Of a stretch of 64,000 nt of DNA, positions 34,170 to 43,892 are shown one piece after another. The number at the start of each line of letters is the position of its first letter. The stretch's first letter is position 1. A program made the translations under genes and the position numbers. The notes beneath the pieces were generated by a model. It did no database searches, was not told the origin of the DNA, and saw only the letters and a list, made by a program, of their open reading frames with translations. Source of the stretch: Dehalococcoidia bacterium (lineage in GTDB: Bacteria > Chloroflexota > Dehalococcoidia > DSTF01 > JACRBR01); contig JAKFYB010000004.1 of NCBI GenBank assembly GCA_021731085.1, positions 1 through 64,000 on the forward strand, read 5' to 3'.

Positions 34170-35510
34170 CTACTCGCCTAGCTCAGCCAGCATCTCGGCG
34201 GCGACCGCCACGGTCTGCCCGAGAGAATCCGCCGACATGCGGGTGATGTCGTCCTCGATGGTGTGAATCAGTGGGTCATGCCGGTACAGGAACACCACCG
34301 GAACATTGGCGTTCAGGAAGCTCGCGTGGTCGCTCCCAAGCCCGTTCGGCACGAAGGACTCCCGCCACGGCAGCCCCATCCCATCGGCGATGAGTCCCGC
34401 CTGCCGCACCAGATCCTCACTCCCGATCAGTTCCAGGTCTTGCGGCAGCCCCACAACATCCAGGTTCACCATCCCGCGCAGCGTCGCCAGTTCTTCCACG
34501 CTCAGCTGGCTCACGTAGTATTGGCTCCCGAACAGCCCGAACTCCTCCGCGGCGAACAGCACGAAGCAGTGCGCGCCCGGTGTTTCTCGCGCGGCAATCA
34601 CCCGCGCCGTCTCGAGTACAGCCGCCGTACCCGAAGCGTTGTCGTCGGCGCCACCGGTTGCCGGCACTGTGTCGTAGTGCCCGCCCGTCACCGTCTCACA
34701 CGTTGTCGTGCCGGGCGCCTTCGCGATCACATTGAATGCCGTGCCCAGTTCCTCGATAATGATGCTTACCTCAATCGATTCTGTTGCGAGACGCTCAACC
34801 AGATCTTCGCCTGCGTCCTGCGTGATACCCACAACTGGCACGCCTGCGTTTTCATCGAGATCCCCGATGACGTTGCCCGCCTCGTTGTTGTAGATGAGGA
34901 CGCCGCCAGCTCCGGCGGCCGCGGCATTCTGATACTTCTCCCGAAACGTCAGATCACCACGTTCCAAAAGCGCAATCGCGCCATTCAAACCTGTTGCCGG
35001 AAACTCCTCGGGCTTCCCGATACCCGCAGCGACGAGCGGTCCCGTGACGGTTCCGCCACCGCTACCGTTCAGCGCCACGCCCAGTATGGGCACACCATCG
35101 ATCTCCACACGCACCGGCTTGAACGCGCTCGCATCAAACGCGAACTCCTGGATCGTGACGTCGTACCCGTAGCTCTCCAGCACGTCCTGCAACAGGTCGC
35201 GGGCGACAATTTCCGATTGTGTACCTGAAACGCGCGGCCCGATATCGACCGAAAGCTGCCGCACGTGCTCAAGCACCCGCTCGCCGTCGGGGTCGGGCGA
35301 CGCGAGCAGATCCGGCGTAGCTGTTTCAGCCGGCGCCACGCTTGTGGAGGTCGCCCGTGCGCTCGTCGACTCGACCGTAGGTGACGTGTCGTCGCCGCCG
35401 TCGTCGTCGGAGCAAGCCGAAGCGAAAGCCACGACGATCAGCAGGACGCAAGCGGGGCGGACGAACAACAGGGGTCTCTCGATTCGTGGCAGCGTCGCGG
35501 ACGCGCTCAA
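34170..35510 (-). CDS. Lipoprotein M28 family zinc aminopeptidase with PA domain
   Basis: A 446-residue exported peptidase. Lipobox VVAFASAC, Asp/Thr-rich spacer, a PA insert (VAAGIGKPEEF ... GVLIYNNEAG), then the M28 core with ligands in GGHYDTVPATGGADDNASG (His, Asp), AAEEFGLFGS (catalytic and metal Glu), NLDVVG (Asp) and a late HTIEDD His. All metal ligands appear intact. Start is probably TTG 35510; no clear ribosome site, but the gene lies 9 nt after the upstream stop, so coupled translation is likely. Extracellular peptide scavenging is inferred. Confidence 0.9.
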   Translation of the reverse strand: MSASATLPRIERPLLFVRPACVLLIVVAFASACSDDDGGDDTSPTVESTSARATSTSVAPAETATPDLLASPDPDGERVLEHVRQLSVDIGPRVSGTQSEIVARDLLQDVLESYGYDVTIQEFAFDASAFKPVRVEIDGVPILGVALNGSGGGTVTGPLVAAGIGKPEEFPATGLNGAIALLERGDLTFREKYQNAAAAGAGGVLIYNNEAGNVIGDLDENAGVPVVGITQDAGEDLVERLATESIEVSIIIEELGTAFNVIAKAPGTTTCETVTGGHYDTVPATGGADDNASGTAAVLETARVIAARETPGAHCFVLFAAEEFGLFGSQYYVSQLSVEELATLRGMVNLDVVGLPQDLELIGSEDLVRQAGLIADGMGLPWRESFVPNGLGSDHASFLNANVPVVFLYRHDPLIHTIEDDITRMSADSLGQTVAVAAEMLAELGE

Positions 35511-35519
35511 ACGGGAATG

Positions 35520-35972
35520 CTATTTGCGGCCGCGGTTTCGGAACCAGTTCGTGATCTTGTTTGTGCCCTGTGGGCGCTCGTCGTACGCGATGACCTGCCC
35601 GCGCCAACGCTTCTCGACGCGCCCACCAGCGATCGTGCGGCGCGAGTCCCAGCCGAGAAACGACATCACAAACGCGACCACGATCATCAAGGCGCCGAGT
35701 ATCGAGAACCAGTTTCGGTACTCCCCGAACAGGCTCGGGACGACCATCGTCACGATGACGAGCGCGAGGCCTGCGAGCATCACGTGCCCCAGCTTCACTT
35801 TCGTAAGCGGGCGCGTCAACGTCGTCCATGCGCGCGAGATCAGGCTTGGGCCGGCCTCTTGCCGGCGCTTGTTCTTCACCTTCGCGAGGAAGCGCTCCTC
35901 CGGCACGAAGGTATCGAGCTTGTCAAGAAGCTCTTCGATTTCACGCTGAACGCGGTCGCCTTGTGTGGGCAC
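35520..35972 (-). CDS. Hypothetical membrane protein (150 aa)
   Basis: N-terminal helical, charged segment (REIEELLDKLDTFVPEERFLAKVKNKRR), two membrane spans (GHVMLAGLALVIVTMVVPSLF; NWFSILGALMIVVAFVMSFLGW), and a basic tail (YDERPQGTNKITNWFRNRGRK). GTG start at 35972 with CGGAG 7 nt upstream. Co-transcribed with the downstream peptidase. No family recognised. Confidence 0.65.
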   Translation of the reverse strand: MPTQGDRVQREIEELLDKLDTFVPEERFLAKVKNKRRQEAGPSLISRAWTTLTRPLTKVKLGHVMLAGLALVIVTMVVPSLFGEYRNWFSILGALMIVVAFVMSFLGWDSRRTIAGGRVEKRWRGQVIAYDERPQGTNKITNWFRNRGRK

Positions 35973-36091
35973 GGTGATTCTCCGGCGGGGTGTCCTAGCA
36001 GTCTATCCGATCGCCACAAAAGCAGCCCACATATGAGTCGGCTCCACACGGCGAAAATCGCGTACGTGTTCTCCCGCCATTCGCACCCGAA

Positions 36092-36260
36092 CACGTAGGG
36101 ACAGCCCTATGTGGCCTCACTGCCCGGGCACCGTCGGGGCGGGGCGGAACTTGTAGGGGCGTGCTGCCGCACGCGCGCTGCGGCCTACATCGCCGGGAAC
36201 CGCCGTCAGATCCAGTAGGGGCCGACCTGTGCGTGTCGGCTCTCCCCGACACGCACAGGT
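36092..36260. repeat. Cluster of three GTAGGG-led palindromes
   Basis: Three stem-loops in ~170 bp, each starting GTAGGG: CACGTAGGG/CCCTATGTG (36092-36113), the GCGTGC/GCACGC stem after GTAGGGGC (36153-36175), and a perfect 15-bp stem ACCTGTGCGTGTCGG / CCGACACGCACAGGT (36225-36260). They are relatives of repeat family B seen at 45.9, 53.1, 56.5 and 60.8 kb. Confidence 0.6.
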
Positions 36261-36282
36261 GCCTGTGCGCAGGCGAACGAAA

Positions 36283-37152
36283 CTACGAGGGCACAAGCTC
36301 CCGATTCGGCAACGTCCGCCCGAACTCCAACAACCGCTCGACCGACGAATCGGGCAGCGGGATGTCGCCCGGCAGCCGCTCGTCGTTGCCGAAGATGCCG
36401 TGGTAGTCGCTGCCACCGAGCGGCAGGATGTCGTATTTCACCGTCAGCAGCCGCAGCATCTCGATCGTCGCCGGCTTGTAGTCCTTGTAGAACACTTCCA
36501 TCGCCTGCATCCCGACGCCCACCAGCCGCTTCAGGATCGGCTCCACCTGATCGTCGGTGATGCCCATGTCCGCCGGATGCGCCCAGCACGCAAGCCCGCC
36601 GCGTGCGAGGATGAACTCCACCGCGTCCTCCGGCGTCATGTTGGGCCGCTTGACGTACGCCGTCCCGTTGCGGCCGATCAGCGTGTCGAACGCGTCCGCC
36701 ACCTTCTTCACGTAGCCGGCCTCGACGAGCGCCTCCGCGATATGCGGACGTCCCACCGACGCCTCGCCCGCGATCTCCTGCACCCGCGACCACTCGATCA
36801 TCTTGCCTTGCTCGCGCAGCTTGTTGACGATACCCTCGCCGCGGTTCAGTCGCCCCTCACGCAGCTCCCACAGCTTCGCCTGCAGATCTTCGTCGTGCGG
36901 ACTGAGAAACAGGCCGAGCATATGCACTTCGGCGCCTTCGATGTCCGTGCCAAACTCAACGCCCGGAATCAGGTGGTAGTTCTCGTACTTCTCGCCCGCC
37001 GCGATAGCCTCGGCTACGCCCTGCGTCGAGTCGTGGTCAGTCAGCGCGTGATACTGCACGCCCTGCGACGCCACCAGATCCACCAGCTCCGTCGGCGAGA
37101 GCCGTCCGTCTGACGCTGTGCTGTGTGTGTGAAAGTCACCCTTGCTGACCAT
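36283..37152 (-). CDS. PHP-domain phosphoesterase
   Basis: A 289-residue metal-dependent hydrolase. PHP motifs: DFHTHSTASDG at the N-terminus, HALTDHDST, GVEFGTDIEGAEVHMLGL, GRPHIAEALV, WAHPADMG and the final GGSDYHG. The family includes RNase AM/YciV (3',5'-nucleoside bisphosphatase). Start 37152 with GGATGG upstream; it overlaps the end of ymdB by 17 nt, so both are in one transcript. With YmdB and RNase Y next door, a role in nucleotide or RNA end turnover is reasonable. Confidence 0.9.
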   Translation of the reverse strand: MVSKGDFHTHSTASDGRLSPTELVDLVASQGVQYHALTDHDSTQGVAEAIAAGEKYENYHLIPGVEFGTDIEGAEVHMLGLFLSPHDEDLQAKLWELREGRLNRGEGIVNKLREQGKMIEWSRVQEIAGEASVGRPHIAEALVEAGYVKKVADAFDTLIGRNGTAYVKRPNMTPEDAVEFILARGGLACWAHPADMGITDDQVEPILKRLVGVGMQAMEVFYKDYKPATIEMLRLLTVKYDILPLGGSDYHGIFGNDERLPGDIPLPDSSVERLLEFGRTLPNRELVPS

Positions 37153-37924
37153 CGACCATCCATTCTCTATCGACGCGCTCGATCGAACGCGCGCTACCGG
37201 TGCTTTCGTCGATATCGACCAGCACCGAATTGAACTGCACAACCTTCGCCTGCTCCTCCACCTTGAAGCGCGCCGGCATCCCCGTCAGGAACTTCCGGAT
37301 CACCGGCTCCGGCTCGACACCAATGATGCTGTCGCGTGGCCCGCACATCCCCAGGTCCGATACGAACGCCGTACCCTTCGGCAGCATCCGCTCGTCTGCC
37401 GTCGGCACGTGCGTGTGCGTCCCGACGACGGCCGACACGCGCCCATCGAGATACCACCCCATCGCGATCTTCTCGCTCGTCGCTTCCGCATGCATATCGA
37501 CGATCACCGGCGAACCCTGCGGCACGCCTTCGAGCAGCCGGTCCGCCGTCCGAAACGGGTCGTCGATCTCGTACATGAAGGTTCGGCCCATCAGGTTCAG
37601 CACCGTCAGGCCGCCAAACGAACAGATGCCGCGTCCCGGCACCCCTGGCGGATAGTTCGCCGGCCGCAGGATGGGCAGATCCGAATCCAGGTGCTGGATG
37701 ATCTCCTTATCGTCCCAGATGTGATTCCCCGACGTGATGACATCGACGCCTCCGTCGAAGATCTCCTTCGCCGTCTTGTACGTCAGCCCTCGCCCCGCCG
37801 CAGCATTCTCGCCGTTCGCAACGACGATATCGAGCGACAACTCGGATCGCAGCCCAGGCACCAATCCGGCCACCGCCCGACGGCCCGGCCGCCCAATCAC
37901 ATCCCCAATACAAAGCACCCGCAT
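37136..37924 (-). CDS. ymdB: YmdB-family metallophosphoesterase
   Basis: A 262-residue enzyme resembling B. subtilis YmdB, a 2',3'-cyclic-nucleotide phosphodiesterase that affects RNA decay and biofilm. Family motifs: LCIGDVIGRPGRRAV, VVANGENAAAGRGLTYKTAKEIFDGGVDVITSGNHIWD, VDMHAEATSEK, VGTHTHVPTADERMLP and GTAFVSDLGMCGP. Start 37924 has TACACT exactly 6 nt upstream (37931-37936), implying a leaderless message. RNase Y lies immediately upstream, as in many bacteria, separated by a 4-heptad tract. Confidence 0.95.
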   Translation of the reverse strand: MRVLCIGDVIGRPGRRAVAGLVPGLRSELSLDIVVANGENAAAGRGLTYKTAKEIFDGGVDVITSGNHIWDDKEIIQHLDSDLPILRPANYPPGVPGRGICSFGGLTVLNLMGRTFMYEIDDPFRTADRLLEGVPQGSPVIVDMHAEATSEKIAMGWYLDGRVSAVVGTHTHVPTADERMLPKGTAFVSDLGMCGPRDSIIGVEPEPVIRKFLTGMPARFKVEEQAKVVQFNSVLVDIDESTGSARSIERVDREWMVDGQQG

Positions 37925-38015
37925 GGCCTGAGTGTACTCGTCTCTCTCAAAGGCAGACGCGCGCCCCCTTGGAGCGCGCGTCTTGCGTATTCCGGTGCTC
38001 ACTGCGGCAACTGGG

Positions 38016-38043
38016 TACCAGTCACCAATCACAAATCACCAAC
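38016..38043. repeat. Degenerate tandem of four 7-nt units
   Basis: Units TACCAGT, CACCAAT, CACAAAT, CACCAAC, ending 3 nt before the RNase Y stop codon. One of five loci in the window with four degenerate heptads. Confidence 0.6.
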
Positions 38044-38045
38044 AG

Positions 38046-39578
38046 CTATCGGGCGTATTCGCTCGCCCGCGTCTCCCGCACGACGGTGACCTTGATCTGT
38101 CCCGGGTACTCCATCGACTCTTCGATCTTCTTGCTCACATCCCGCGCCAGCCGCAGCGAGTCGAGGTCGTTGATCTCATCGGGCTTCACGATGATCCGGA
38201 TCTCACGACCAGCCTGGATCGCGAACGACTTGTCCACGCCCTTGAATCCGTTGGCGATGCTCTCAAGCTGCTCCAGCCGCTTGATGTACAGCTCCAGCGT
38301 CTCGCGTCGCGCACCCGGACGGCTGCCGCTGATCGCATCAGCGATCATGACGACGATCGCCTCCGTCGACTCGACCGGGATCTCCTCGTGGTGCGCCTCG
38401 ATGCAGTGCACCACCTGCAGGTTCAGGTTGTATCGCCGCGCCAGCTCGCCGCCCAGCATCGCGTGCGTGCCCTCGACCTCGTGGTCGATCGCCTTCCCCA
38501 GGTCGTGGAGCAGCCCACCGCGACGAGCGATGTTCACGTCCGCGCCGATCTCTTCCGCGATCATGCCGGCGATAAACGACGTCTCGACCGCGTGCCGGAG
38601 CTGGTTCTGGCCGTACGATGTCCGGTAGCGCAGCTTGCCCATCGTCCGCAGGATCTCCGGGTGCAGACCCGGGCAGCCAGCTTCGATCGCCGCCTGCTCG
38701 CCCGACGTCTTGATGCTGGCCGCGACCTCTTCCTTCGCCTTCTCCACCACTTCCTCGATGCGGGTCGGGTGGATACGGCCGTCGAGGACCAGCTTCGTCA
38801 GCGCCACGCGAGCGATCTCGCGCCGCACGGGGTCGAACGCCGACAGCGTCACCGCATCCGGCGTGTCGTCGATGATCAGGTCGACGCCCGTCGCAGACTC
38901 GAGTGCGCGGATATTCCGGCCCTCGCGGCCGATGATCCGGCCCTTCATGTCGTCGCTGGGAATCGGCACGACGGAGACCGTCGTCTCGCTGACCACGTCG
39001 GCCATGAAACGCTGCATCGTCGTCGCGAGGATGTTCCGCGAGCGCCGGTCGGCGTCTTCCTTGACCTCCGCCTCTTTGACGCGCACGAGGCGGTTCGCCT
39101 CCTCCTGGATCTCTTCTTCGAGATCCTTCAGGAGGATGGTCTTCGCTTCCTGGCTCGTCAGGCCGGAGACACGTTCAATCTCGGCGAGCTTCGTCTTCTT
39201 CATCTCGTCGAGTTCGCTGCGGATGTCGTCTTGCTGGCGTTCCTTTTCAGCCAGCGCCGTGTCGCGTTTTTCGAGATTGTCTAGCTTGCGATCGAGATTC
39301 TCTTCGCGCGTTGCAACACGCTGCTCAAGCCGCAGGACCTCGTCCCGCCGCGTCTTGGATTCTGTCTCCGCCTGAGCCCGGATCTGCAGAGCCTCCTCTT
39401 TCGCTGTGAGGAGGACCTCCTTTTCCTTTGCCTGTGCCTCTGCCAGGATCTTCTGCGCCTCTGCCTGAGCCGCCGCTTCCTGGTCCTGTACGCTACTACG
39501 CCGCAGTGCGTAGCCGAGAAGAGCTCCGATCGCCAATCCCACGATGACGCCGATAACGGCGCCCAGGATGGCGGCCAT
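38046..39578 (-). CDS. rny: Ribonuclease Y
   Basis: A 510-residue membrane-anchored endoribonuclease that starts mRNA decay. N-terminal membrane helix (MAAILGAVIGVIVGLAIGALLGYAL), long coiled coil to about 200 (QAEAQKILAEAQAKEKEVLL...), KH domain (GRIIGREGRNIRALE), and HD domain with HAVETS and HDLGKAIDHEVEG metal ligands plus EAHHEEIP and the conserved C-terminus. Full length. AGAGG lies 7 nt before the ATG. Stop is 122 nt before ymdB, which has its own promoter. Confidence 0.97.
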   Translation of the reverse strand: MAAILGAVIGVIVGLAIGALLGYALRRSSVQDQEAAAQAEAQKILAEAQAKEKEVLLTAKEEALQIRAQAETESKTRRDEVLRLEQRVATREENLDRKLDNLEKRDTALAEKERQQDDIRSELDEMKKTKLAEIERVSGLTSQEAKTILLKDLEEEIQEEANRLVRVKEAEVKEDADRRSRNILATTMQRFMADVVSETTVSVVPIPSDDMKGRIIGREGRNIRALESATGVDLIIDDTPDAVTLSAFDPVRREIARVALTKLVLDGRIHPTRIEEVVEKAKEEVAASIKTSGEQAAIEAGCPGLHPEILRTMGKLRYRTSYGQNQLRHAVETSFIAGMIAEEIGADVNIARRGGLLHDLGKAIDHEVEGTHAMLGGELARRYNLNLQVVHCIEAHHEEIPVESTEAIVVMIADAISGSRPGARRETLELYIKRLEQLESIANGFKGVDKSFAIQAGREIRIIVKPDEINDLDSLRLARDVSKKIEESMEYPGQIKVTVVRETRASEYAR

Positions 39579-39748
39579 GAGTGAGCCTCTCTTTCTGAAG
39601 TCGGTTACTGCCCCCCGCGTGCTCGCGGGCCTAACACAGCCACTTTCACGTATACGCTACGTCTATGGCCTGCCGCATCATACGAGTGCCCTCAATGGGC
39701 GGTCAAGCAACCCGGCACGTCGGTCGGCACTCTGCTCCGACCTCAGCT

Positions 39749-40831
39749 TCATTCTCCGACGTCAGGCGCCCACGAGATCTGGGCGTGGAACGCCCCCTCC
39801 CCTATCACGGCGACGGCGCCCGTGGACAGGTTCACCTCGTATAAGCCGTCGACTCCGATCGCGTAAATACGTTCGCCACTGCCATCCCAGGTCAGCGCCG
39901 GCAGGTCTTCCTTCAGGTCTGCCACCCGGACAGCCGTCCCACCTTCCGCCTCGACCGTCCAGATGTCCTGAGGCAGCCCGTCCATCATCACGGCTACAGC
40001 TTCAGGCTCGAATCTGCCTGCGCTGTTTCGCTGCAACGAAACGAACTCGACCGGCGCTACCGCCCCCGTCTGGTCGGCCGACGCGAACGCAACCGTCAGG
40101 CCATCAGGAGAGAACCGCGGATATCCGAACGGCGCGAGAAACTGATCCAGTCCAACTAGTTCATAGTCGCCTTCGCCGATCGTACTGGCACCCGCGAGCA
40201 CCTCTCCCGTTTGTGGCAGCAGCTTCGCGTATACCAGGCGCTCTCCGTCCGGCGAAACGTCGAAAGACAGCACGTCCTCCAGAACACGCCCACGCGCCCC
40301 GGTCGCCACGTCGAAGCGCTGGAGCGTGTAGAGCACGCGTGTAATGCCGTCTTCGGTGCTGATCTCCTGCACGATGGCCATGACGGACGTCGCTGACTCC
40401 CAGCGTGGGAAGCGGATGAGCTGGTTCGCCTGCGCGTGCTCGAACAGCGGCCGCGCGCCCGTCCCGTCGCGATTCACCACCCACAGATCCGAGCCGCCGT
40501 CGAACCGACCGTCGATGATCGTGGGCGGAGGCTGCCGGATGTAGGCGATCTGCGTCCCATCGCGCGATGCCGCAGGGTCGAGAAAGAACGAGTTCGGCTC
40601 CGGCGCGCTGATGATGATCCTGGTCGAGCCGGCTGCGATATCCCGCTCGACGATTTCATTCAGGTTCGAGAGAATGAGCGAACCCTCGCCGGGCTCCGCT
40701 GCCGGGCTCGCGGCCGCTACCGACGCTCCGGCTTCGGGGCTACCCGTCGGGTCAGAATCGCCGCCGCCGCCGCCGCACGCCGCGAGCACGAGCCCACATA
40801 GCACTGTCAGCAGTCCGAGTTTGAGGTTCAC
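39749..40831 (-). CDS. TolB-like PD40 propeller lipoprotein
   Basis: A 360-residue exported lipoprotein. Lipobox GLVLAACGGG, then propeller blades (AASRDGTQIAYIRQPPP, LWVVNRDGTGARPLFEHAQ, VSPDGERLVYAKLLP, FSPDGLTVAFASAD, ALTWDGSGERIYAIG). GTG start at 40831 with TACGCT exactly 6 nt upstream (40838-40843), again a leaderless pattern. Function unknown; a second relative is at 60911. Confidence 0.85.
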   Translation of the reverse strand: MNLKLGLLTVLCGLVLAACGGGGGDSDPTGSPEAGASVAAASPAAEPGEGSLILSNLNEIVERDIAAGSTRIIISAPEPNSFFLDPAASRDGTQIAYIRQPPPTIIDGRFDGGSDLWVVNRDGTGARPLFEHAQANQLIRFPRWESATSVMAIVQEISTEDGITRVLYTLQRFDVATGARGRVLEDVLSFDVSPDGERLVYAKLLPQTGEVLAGASTIGEGDYELVGLDQFLAPFGYPRFSPDGLTVAFASADQTGAVAPVEFVSLQRNSAGRFEPEAVAVMMDGLPQDIWTVEAEGGTAVRVADLKEDLPALTWDGSGERIYAIGVDGLYEVNLSTGAVAVIGEGAFHAQISWAPDVGE

Positions 40832-40897
40832 GAGACCAGCGTATCGAAGCGCCTGCGCGGGGTCACTCGTGGAGTTCGTTTGGCACTTTTGCCTGTT

Positions 40898-41533
40898 TCA
40901 GGCCGACCGGCCCTCACTCGTCTCCAGCCAGCAACGATCAACGATGCCTCGCGTCACATCCCAGCCGAAGCCGCGCCGCTGCAACAGCCCTGAGAGCCGC
41001 TGCCGAAACGCCTGCTCCTCCAGCCTCGATAGCGACCGCAGGCGAGTCTGCGCAAGCTCGTACGCAGCGTCTACGTCCGACACGTCAGCGACGGCCGACG
41101 CCGCCACCGCCGAATCGACCCCCGCTGCGCGCAACTCCTGAACCAGGAGTCGCTTGCTGCGCGGGCTCATCCGTCCACGTGACTCCGTAAACGAGCGCGC
41201 GTACTCCGCATCGTCGAGCAGGCGGACTTCCTTCAGGCGGCCGAGCGTCGCTTCGATGATCGGCTCGTCGAGCTTGCGCTGTGTGAGGCGCCGGCGCACC
41301 TCGCGCTCGCTATGGGGACGGCGGGCCAGCATTGCCGCCGCCGTCTCCATCGCTTCACGCTTCCGGTCCTCCGCGATGAGTCCCGCGAGCTCCGCCTCTG
41401 ACAGCTCACTGCCGATACAGAGATCGCGCTTCTTAGCGGTGACGCGGCTGATATCGCAGGCGACGACGCCGTTGATGTAGAGATCGACACGCGAACGGCG
41501 ACGGTTGTTTCGTTCGATCGCGGTAATGGTCAT
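40898..41533 (-). CDS. recX: Regulatory protein RecX
   Basis: A 211-residue modulator of RecA filaments. Three tandem RecX three-helix repeats: AAAMLARRPHSEREVRRRLTQRKLDEPIIEATLGRLKEVRLLDDAEYARSF, then SPRSKRLLVQELRAAGVD, then RLEEQAFRQRLSGLLQRRGFGWDV. It follows recA by 87 nt on the same strand with no terminator, so both come under the SOS promoter. Confidence 0.93.
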   Translation of the reverse strand: MTITAIERNNRRRSRVDLYINGVVACDISRVTAKKRDLCIGSELSEAELAGLIAEDRKREAMETAAAMLARRPHSEREVRRRLTQRKLDEPIIEATLGRLKEVRLLDDAEYARSFTESRGRMSPRSKRLLVQELRAAGVDSAVAASAVADVSDVDAAYELAQTRLRSLSRLEEQAFRQRLSGLLQRRGFGWDVTRGIVDRCWLETSEGRSA

Positions 41534-41620
41534 TCGTCCGCCAGAAAACGTGTTCAGAAAAAGTTTCCGAATAATAAGTCGTTAAGTGATCAATTAGCCC
41601 ACGACGGCCATTTCACCCGC

Positions 41621-42751
41621 CTACTCGTCGCCTTCCTTTGATTCTTCCTCGAGCACGGCGACGTTGCCGGCGCTGTGGCCGTTGCGGCTGAATTCGGGCT
41701 TCACCGTGACCGTCGCTGACATGATCAGCTCTTCGATCTCGTGCGAGACGTCCGGGTTCTGGCGGAGGAACTCCTTCGCGGCTTCGCGGCCCTGGCCGAG
41801 GCGCAGGTCACCGTAGCTGAAGAAGGCGCCCATCTTCTTGACCACGTTGTTGTCCACACCCAGATCGACGATGTCACCCTCGCGGCTGATACCGCGATGC
41901 TTGCCGCTGAAGAGGATGTCGAACTCGGCCGTGCGGAACGGCGCCGCCACCTTGTTCTTCACTACCTTGGCTCTGACGCGGTTGCCGATGATGTCGGTGC
42001 CCTGCTTCAGCGACTCCGCGCGCCGCAGCTCGATGCGCACCGAGCTGTAGAACTTGAGCGCGCGTCCGCCTGGCGTGACCTCCGGATTGCCGAAGACGAC
42101 GCCGATCTTCTCGCGAAGCTGGTTGATGAAGATGACGCTCGCCCGTGACTTCGCAATCACTGACGTCAGCTTCCGCAGCGCCTGCGACATCAACCGCGCT
42201 TGCAAGCCCGGCAGCGAGTCACCCATCTCTCCTTCGATCTCCGCCCGTGGCACCAGCGCCGCCACGGAGTCGACGACGATGACATCGACGGCGTTGCTGC
42301 GAACGAGCGCATCGCAGATCTCGAGCGCTTGCTCACCGGTGTCCGGCTGTGAAATCAGCAGTTCGGAGACGTTGATCCCGCACGATTCGGCGTGCTCCTT
42401 ATCGAGCGCGTGCTCCACGTCGATGTAAGCGGCGACGCCGCCCGCTTTCTGCGCCTGCGCGACGACGTGGTACGCAAGCGTCGACTTGCCGGCGCCCTCC
42501 GGCCCGTAGATCTCGGTGATGCGCCCGCGCGGCAGGCCGCTGACCCCCAGCGCGACATCGAGCGCTAGGGAACCGGTGGAGATGACCTCGACCTCGAAGT
42601 CCTTGGCATCGCCTAGCTTCATGATCGCGCCGCGACCGTACCGCTTCTCGATGTCGTCGAGGGCTTCCTGAAGAGCCTGGCCCTTCTTCTCCTCGTTCAT
42701 CTGAGACGACGGTATCTGCTGACGCTTCTCGCTCTTATCGTGCTTCGCCAC
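41621..42751 (-). CDS. recA: Recombinase RecA
   Basis: A 376-residue RecA. Walker [10 protein letters not shown], Walker [16 protein letters not shown]-type loop and L2 region ([30 protein letters not shown]), and a C-terminal domain ending acidic ([11 protein letters not shown]). GTG start at 42751 with AGGAGG (42760-42765) at 8 nt. A longer-than-usual N-terminus ([22 protein letters not shown]) precedes the helical start. Controlled by the promoter at 42773-42840. Confidence 0.98.
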   Translation of the reverse strand: MAKHDKSEKRQQIPSSQMNEEKKGQALQEALDDIEKRYGRGAIMKLGDAKDFEVEVISTGSLALDVALGVSGLPRGRITEIYGPEGAGKSTLAYHVVAQAQKAGGVAAYIDVEHALDKEHAESCGINVSELLISQPDTGEQALEICDALVRSNAVDVIVVDSVAALVPRAEIEGEMGDSLPGLQARLMSQALRKLTSVIAKSRASVIFINQLREKIGVVFGNPEVTPGGRALKFYSSVRIELRRAESLKQGTDIIGNRVRAKVVKNKVAAPFRTAEFDILFSGKHRGISREGDIVDLGVDNNVVKKMGAFFSYGDLRLGQGREAAKEFLRQNPDVSHEIEELIMSATVTVKPEFSRNGHSAGNVAVLEEESKEGDE

Positions 42752-42772
42752 GTGTCCGGCCTCCTGCCAAAA

Positions 42773-42840
42773 TAGAACAAACGGTCTATTGCCGCGCCAT
42801 CATATGCGGAGAGCGCGTGGCTGTCAAGACATTTGTTCTA
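42773..42840 (-). promoter_or_regulatory. recA promoter with two SOS (LexA-type) boxes
   Basis: On the minus strand TTGACA (42822-42827) and TATGAT (42799-42804) are separated by exactly 17 bp. A GAAC-N4-GTC-type palindrome overlaps the -35 upstream edge (42827-42840, TAGAAC-AAAT-GTCT) and a second lies just past the start point (42773-42788, TAGACC-GTTT-GTTCTA). Both resemble the Gram-positive CGAAC-N4-GTTCG LexA box. Confidence 0.8.
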
Positions 42841-43058
42841 ATACTGTTGCACCGCTCCAGCTTCATTGTACGCCCGGATGTCAAGCGATCCTGACGCCTT
42901 ATGTCTGTGCACTGTTACGGCTTCGACACCGTTTCTGTGCATCGGGCAACCATGATCGAACCGCTGGCGGCCTACGATCGGGGCGTAGTTCGGTGCGGGT
43001 GACATGCTCCCCCGTTACCCGCACCGAGCGAATCCCCAGCAGCGAACGGAGGCTCGCC

Positions 43059-43892
43059 ATGATCGATCGCTCGAACAACACGCAGACCCTCTCTGCCGGC
43101 ACGGCCGTAATGACCAAGGACGGCGCGCGACTGGGCTCAGTCAAGGAAGTGACGGCGAAGTGCTTCAAGGTGGACGCGCCCTTCCACAAGGACTACTGGC
43201 TGTCGATGGACCTCGTCGAGACGACGAACGACACCGGCATCGTTCTCGAACTCACGGCAGCAGGCGTTGCTGAGCACCAGATGGACAAACCGGAACTGAT
43301 GCCGGATGAAGATCCGTTCGACACCATGCCGACAACCCCCATCATCAGCGACGGAGAACTGCTGGAGCAGCGGGCGAAGATGGAGCGCGAACTCGCTGAA
43401 CAGAGCCGCGCACTCCCGCCCCACGAGCCGTCGGTCACGCAAATGCGTGGGCCGCGCGCCTACGAGCGCATCCCGCTCGACCATAGCGGCTTCAACACCC
43501 TCCGGGGCGAGTACGTGCCAAACGCGCCGGTGCAAGATCGCATTGAAGACGCTCTCCGTGGCCCGGATCCTCGCGGGCCGTTGGCTCGCGCAATGATGGT
43601 CGCGACGCCGATTGTAATTGGTGCGGCAGCCGTCTTGAGCGGCGTCATGGTGTTTCGCAAGATGCGCCGATCACGTGCTCAGAAGGCCAATACGCACCTT
43701 CGGCAGACGCGCGAGTTTGCGCACGACCTGGCCATGGAGAGCGCCCACGAGCTTCGGGATGCGGCGAACAAACGCATTTCGCACCGTCCACACATCCGGC
43801 CGCTGCTGCGACGCGGCATGAGGCGCGGCGCAAGCGCTGGCCGGCGCCTCGCACACGACGGCCTAGTCGCCGCCGCTAAGCAGTTCGCCTAG
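43059..43892 (+). CDS. DUF2171-type protein with a membrane anchor
   Basis: A 277-residue protein. N-terminal PRC-barrel-like DUF2171 domain (GTAVMTKDGARLGSVKEVTAKCFKVDAPFHKDYWLSMDLVE), an acidic linker, then one membrane span (ARAMMVATPIVIGAAAVLSGVMVF) and a very basic tail with many Arg and His. Start 43059 has GGAGG 6 nt upstream. Its last 30 nt overlap the convergent HAD gene. The barrel may bind RNA or act as a stress adaptor; unproven. Confidence 0.8.
   Translation: MIDRSNNTQTLSAGTAVMTKDGARLGSVKEVTAKCFKVDAPFHKDYWLSMDLVETTNDTGIVLELTAAGVAEHQMDKPELMPDEDPFDTMPTTPIISDGELLEQRAKMERELAEQSRALPPHEPSVTQMRGPRAYERIPLDHSGFNTLRGEYVPNAPVQDRIEDALRGPDPRGPLARAMMVATPIVIGAAAVLSGVMVFRKMRRSRAQKANTHLRQTREFAHDLAMESAHELRDAANKRISHRPHIRPLLRRGMRRGASAGRRLAHDGLVAAAKQFA

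Noticed and set aside
37932-39284. 450-codon frame opposite RNase Y
   Set aside because: Antisense shadow of rny; no ribosome site or domain.
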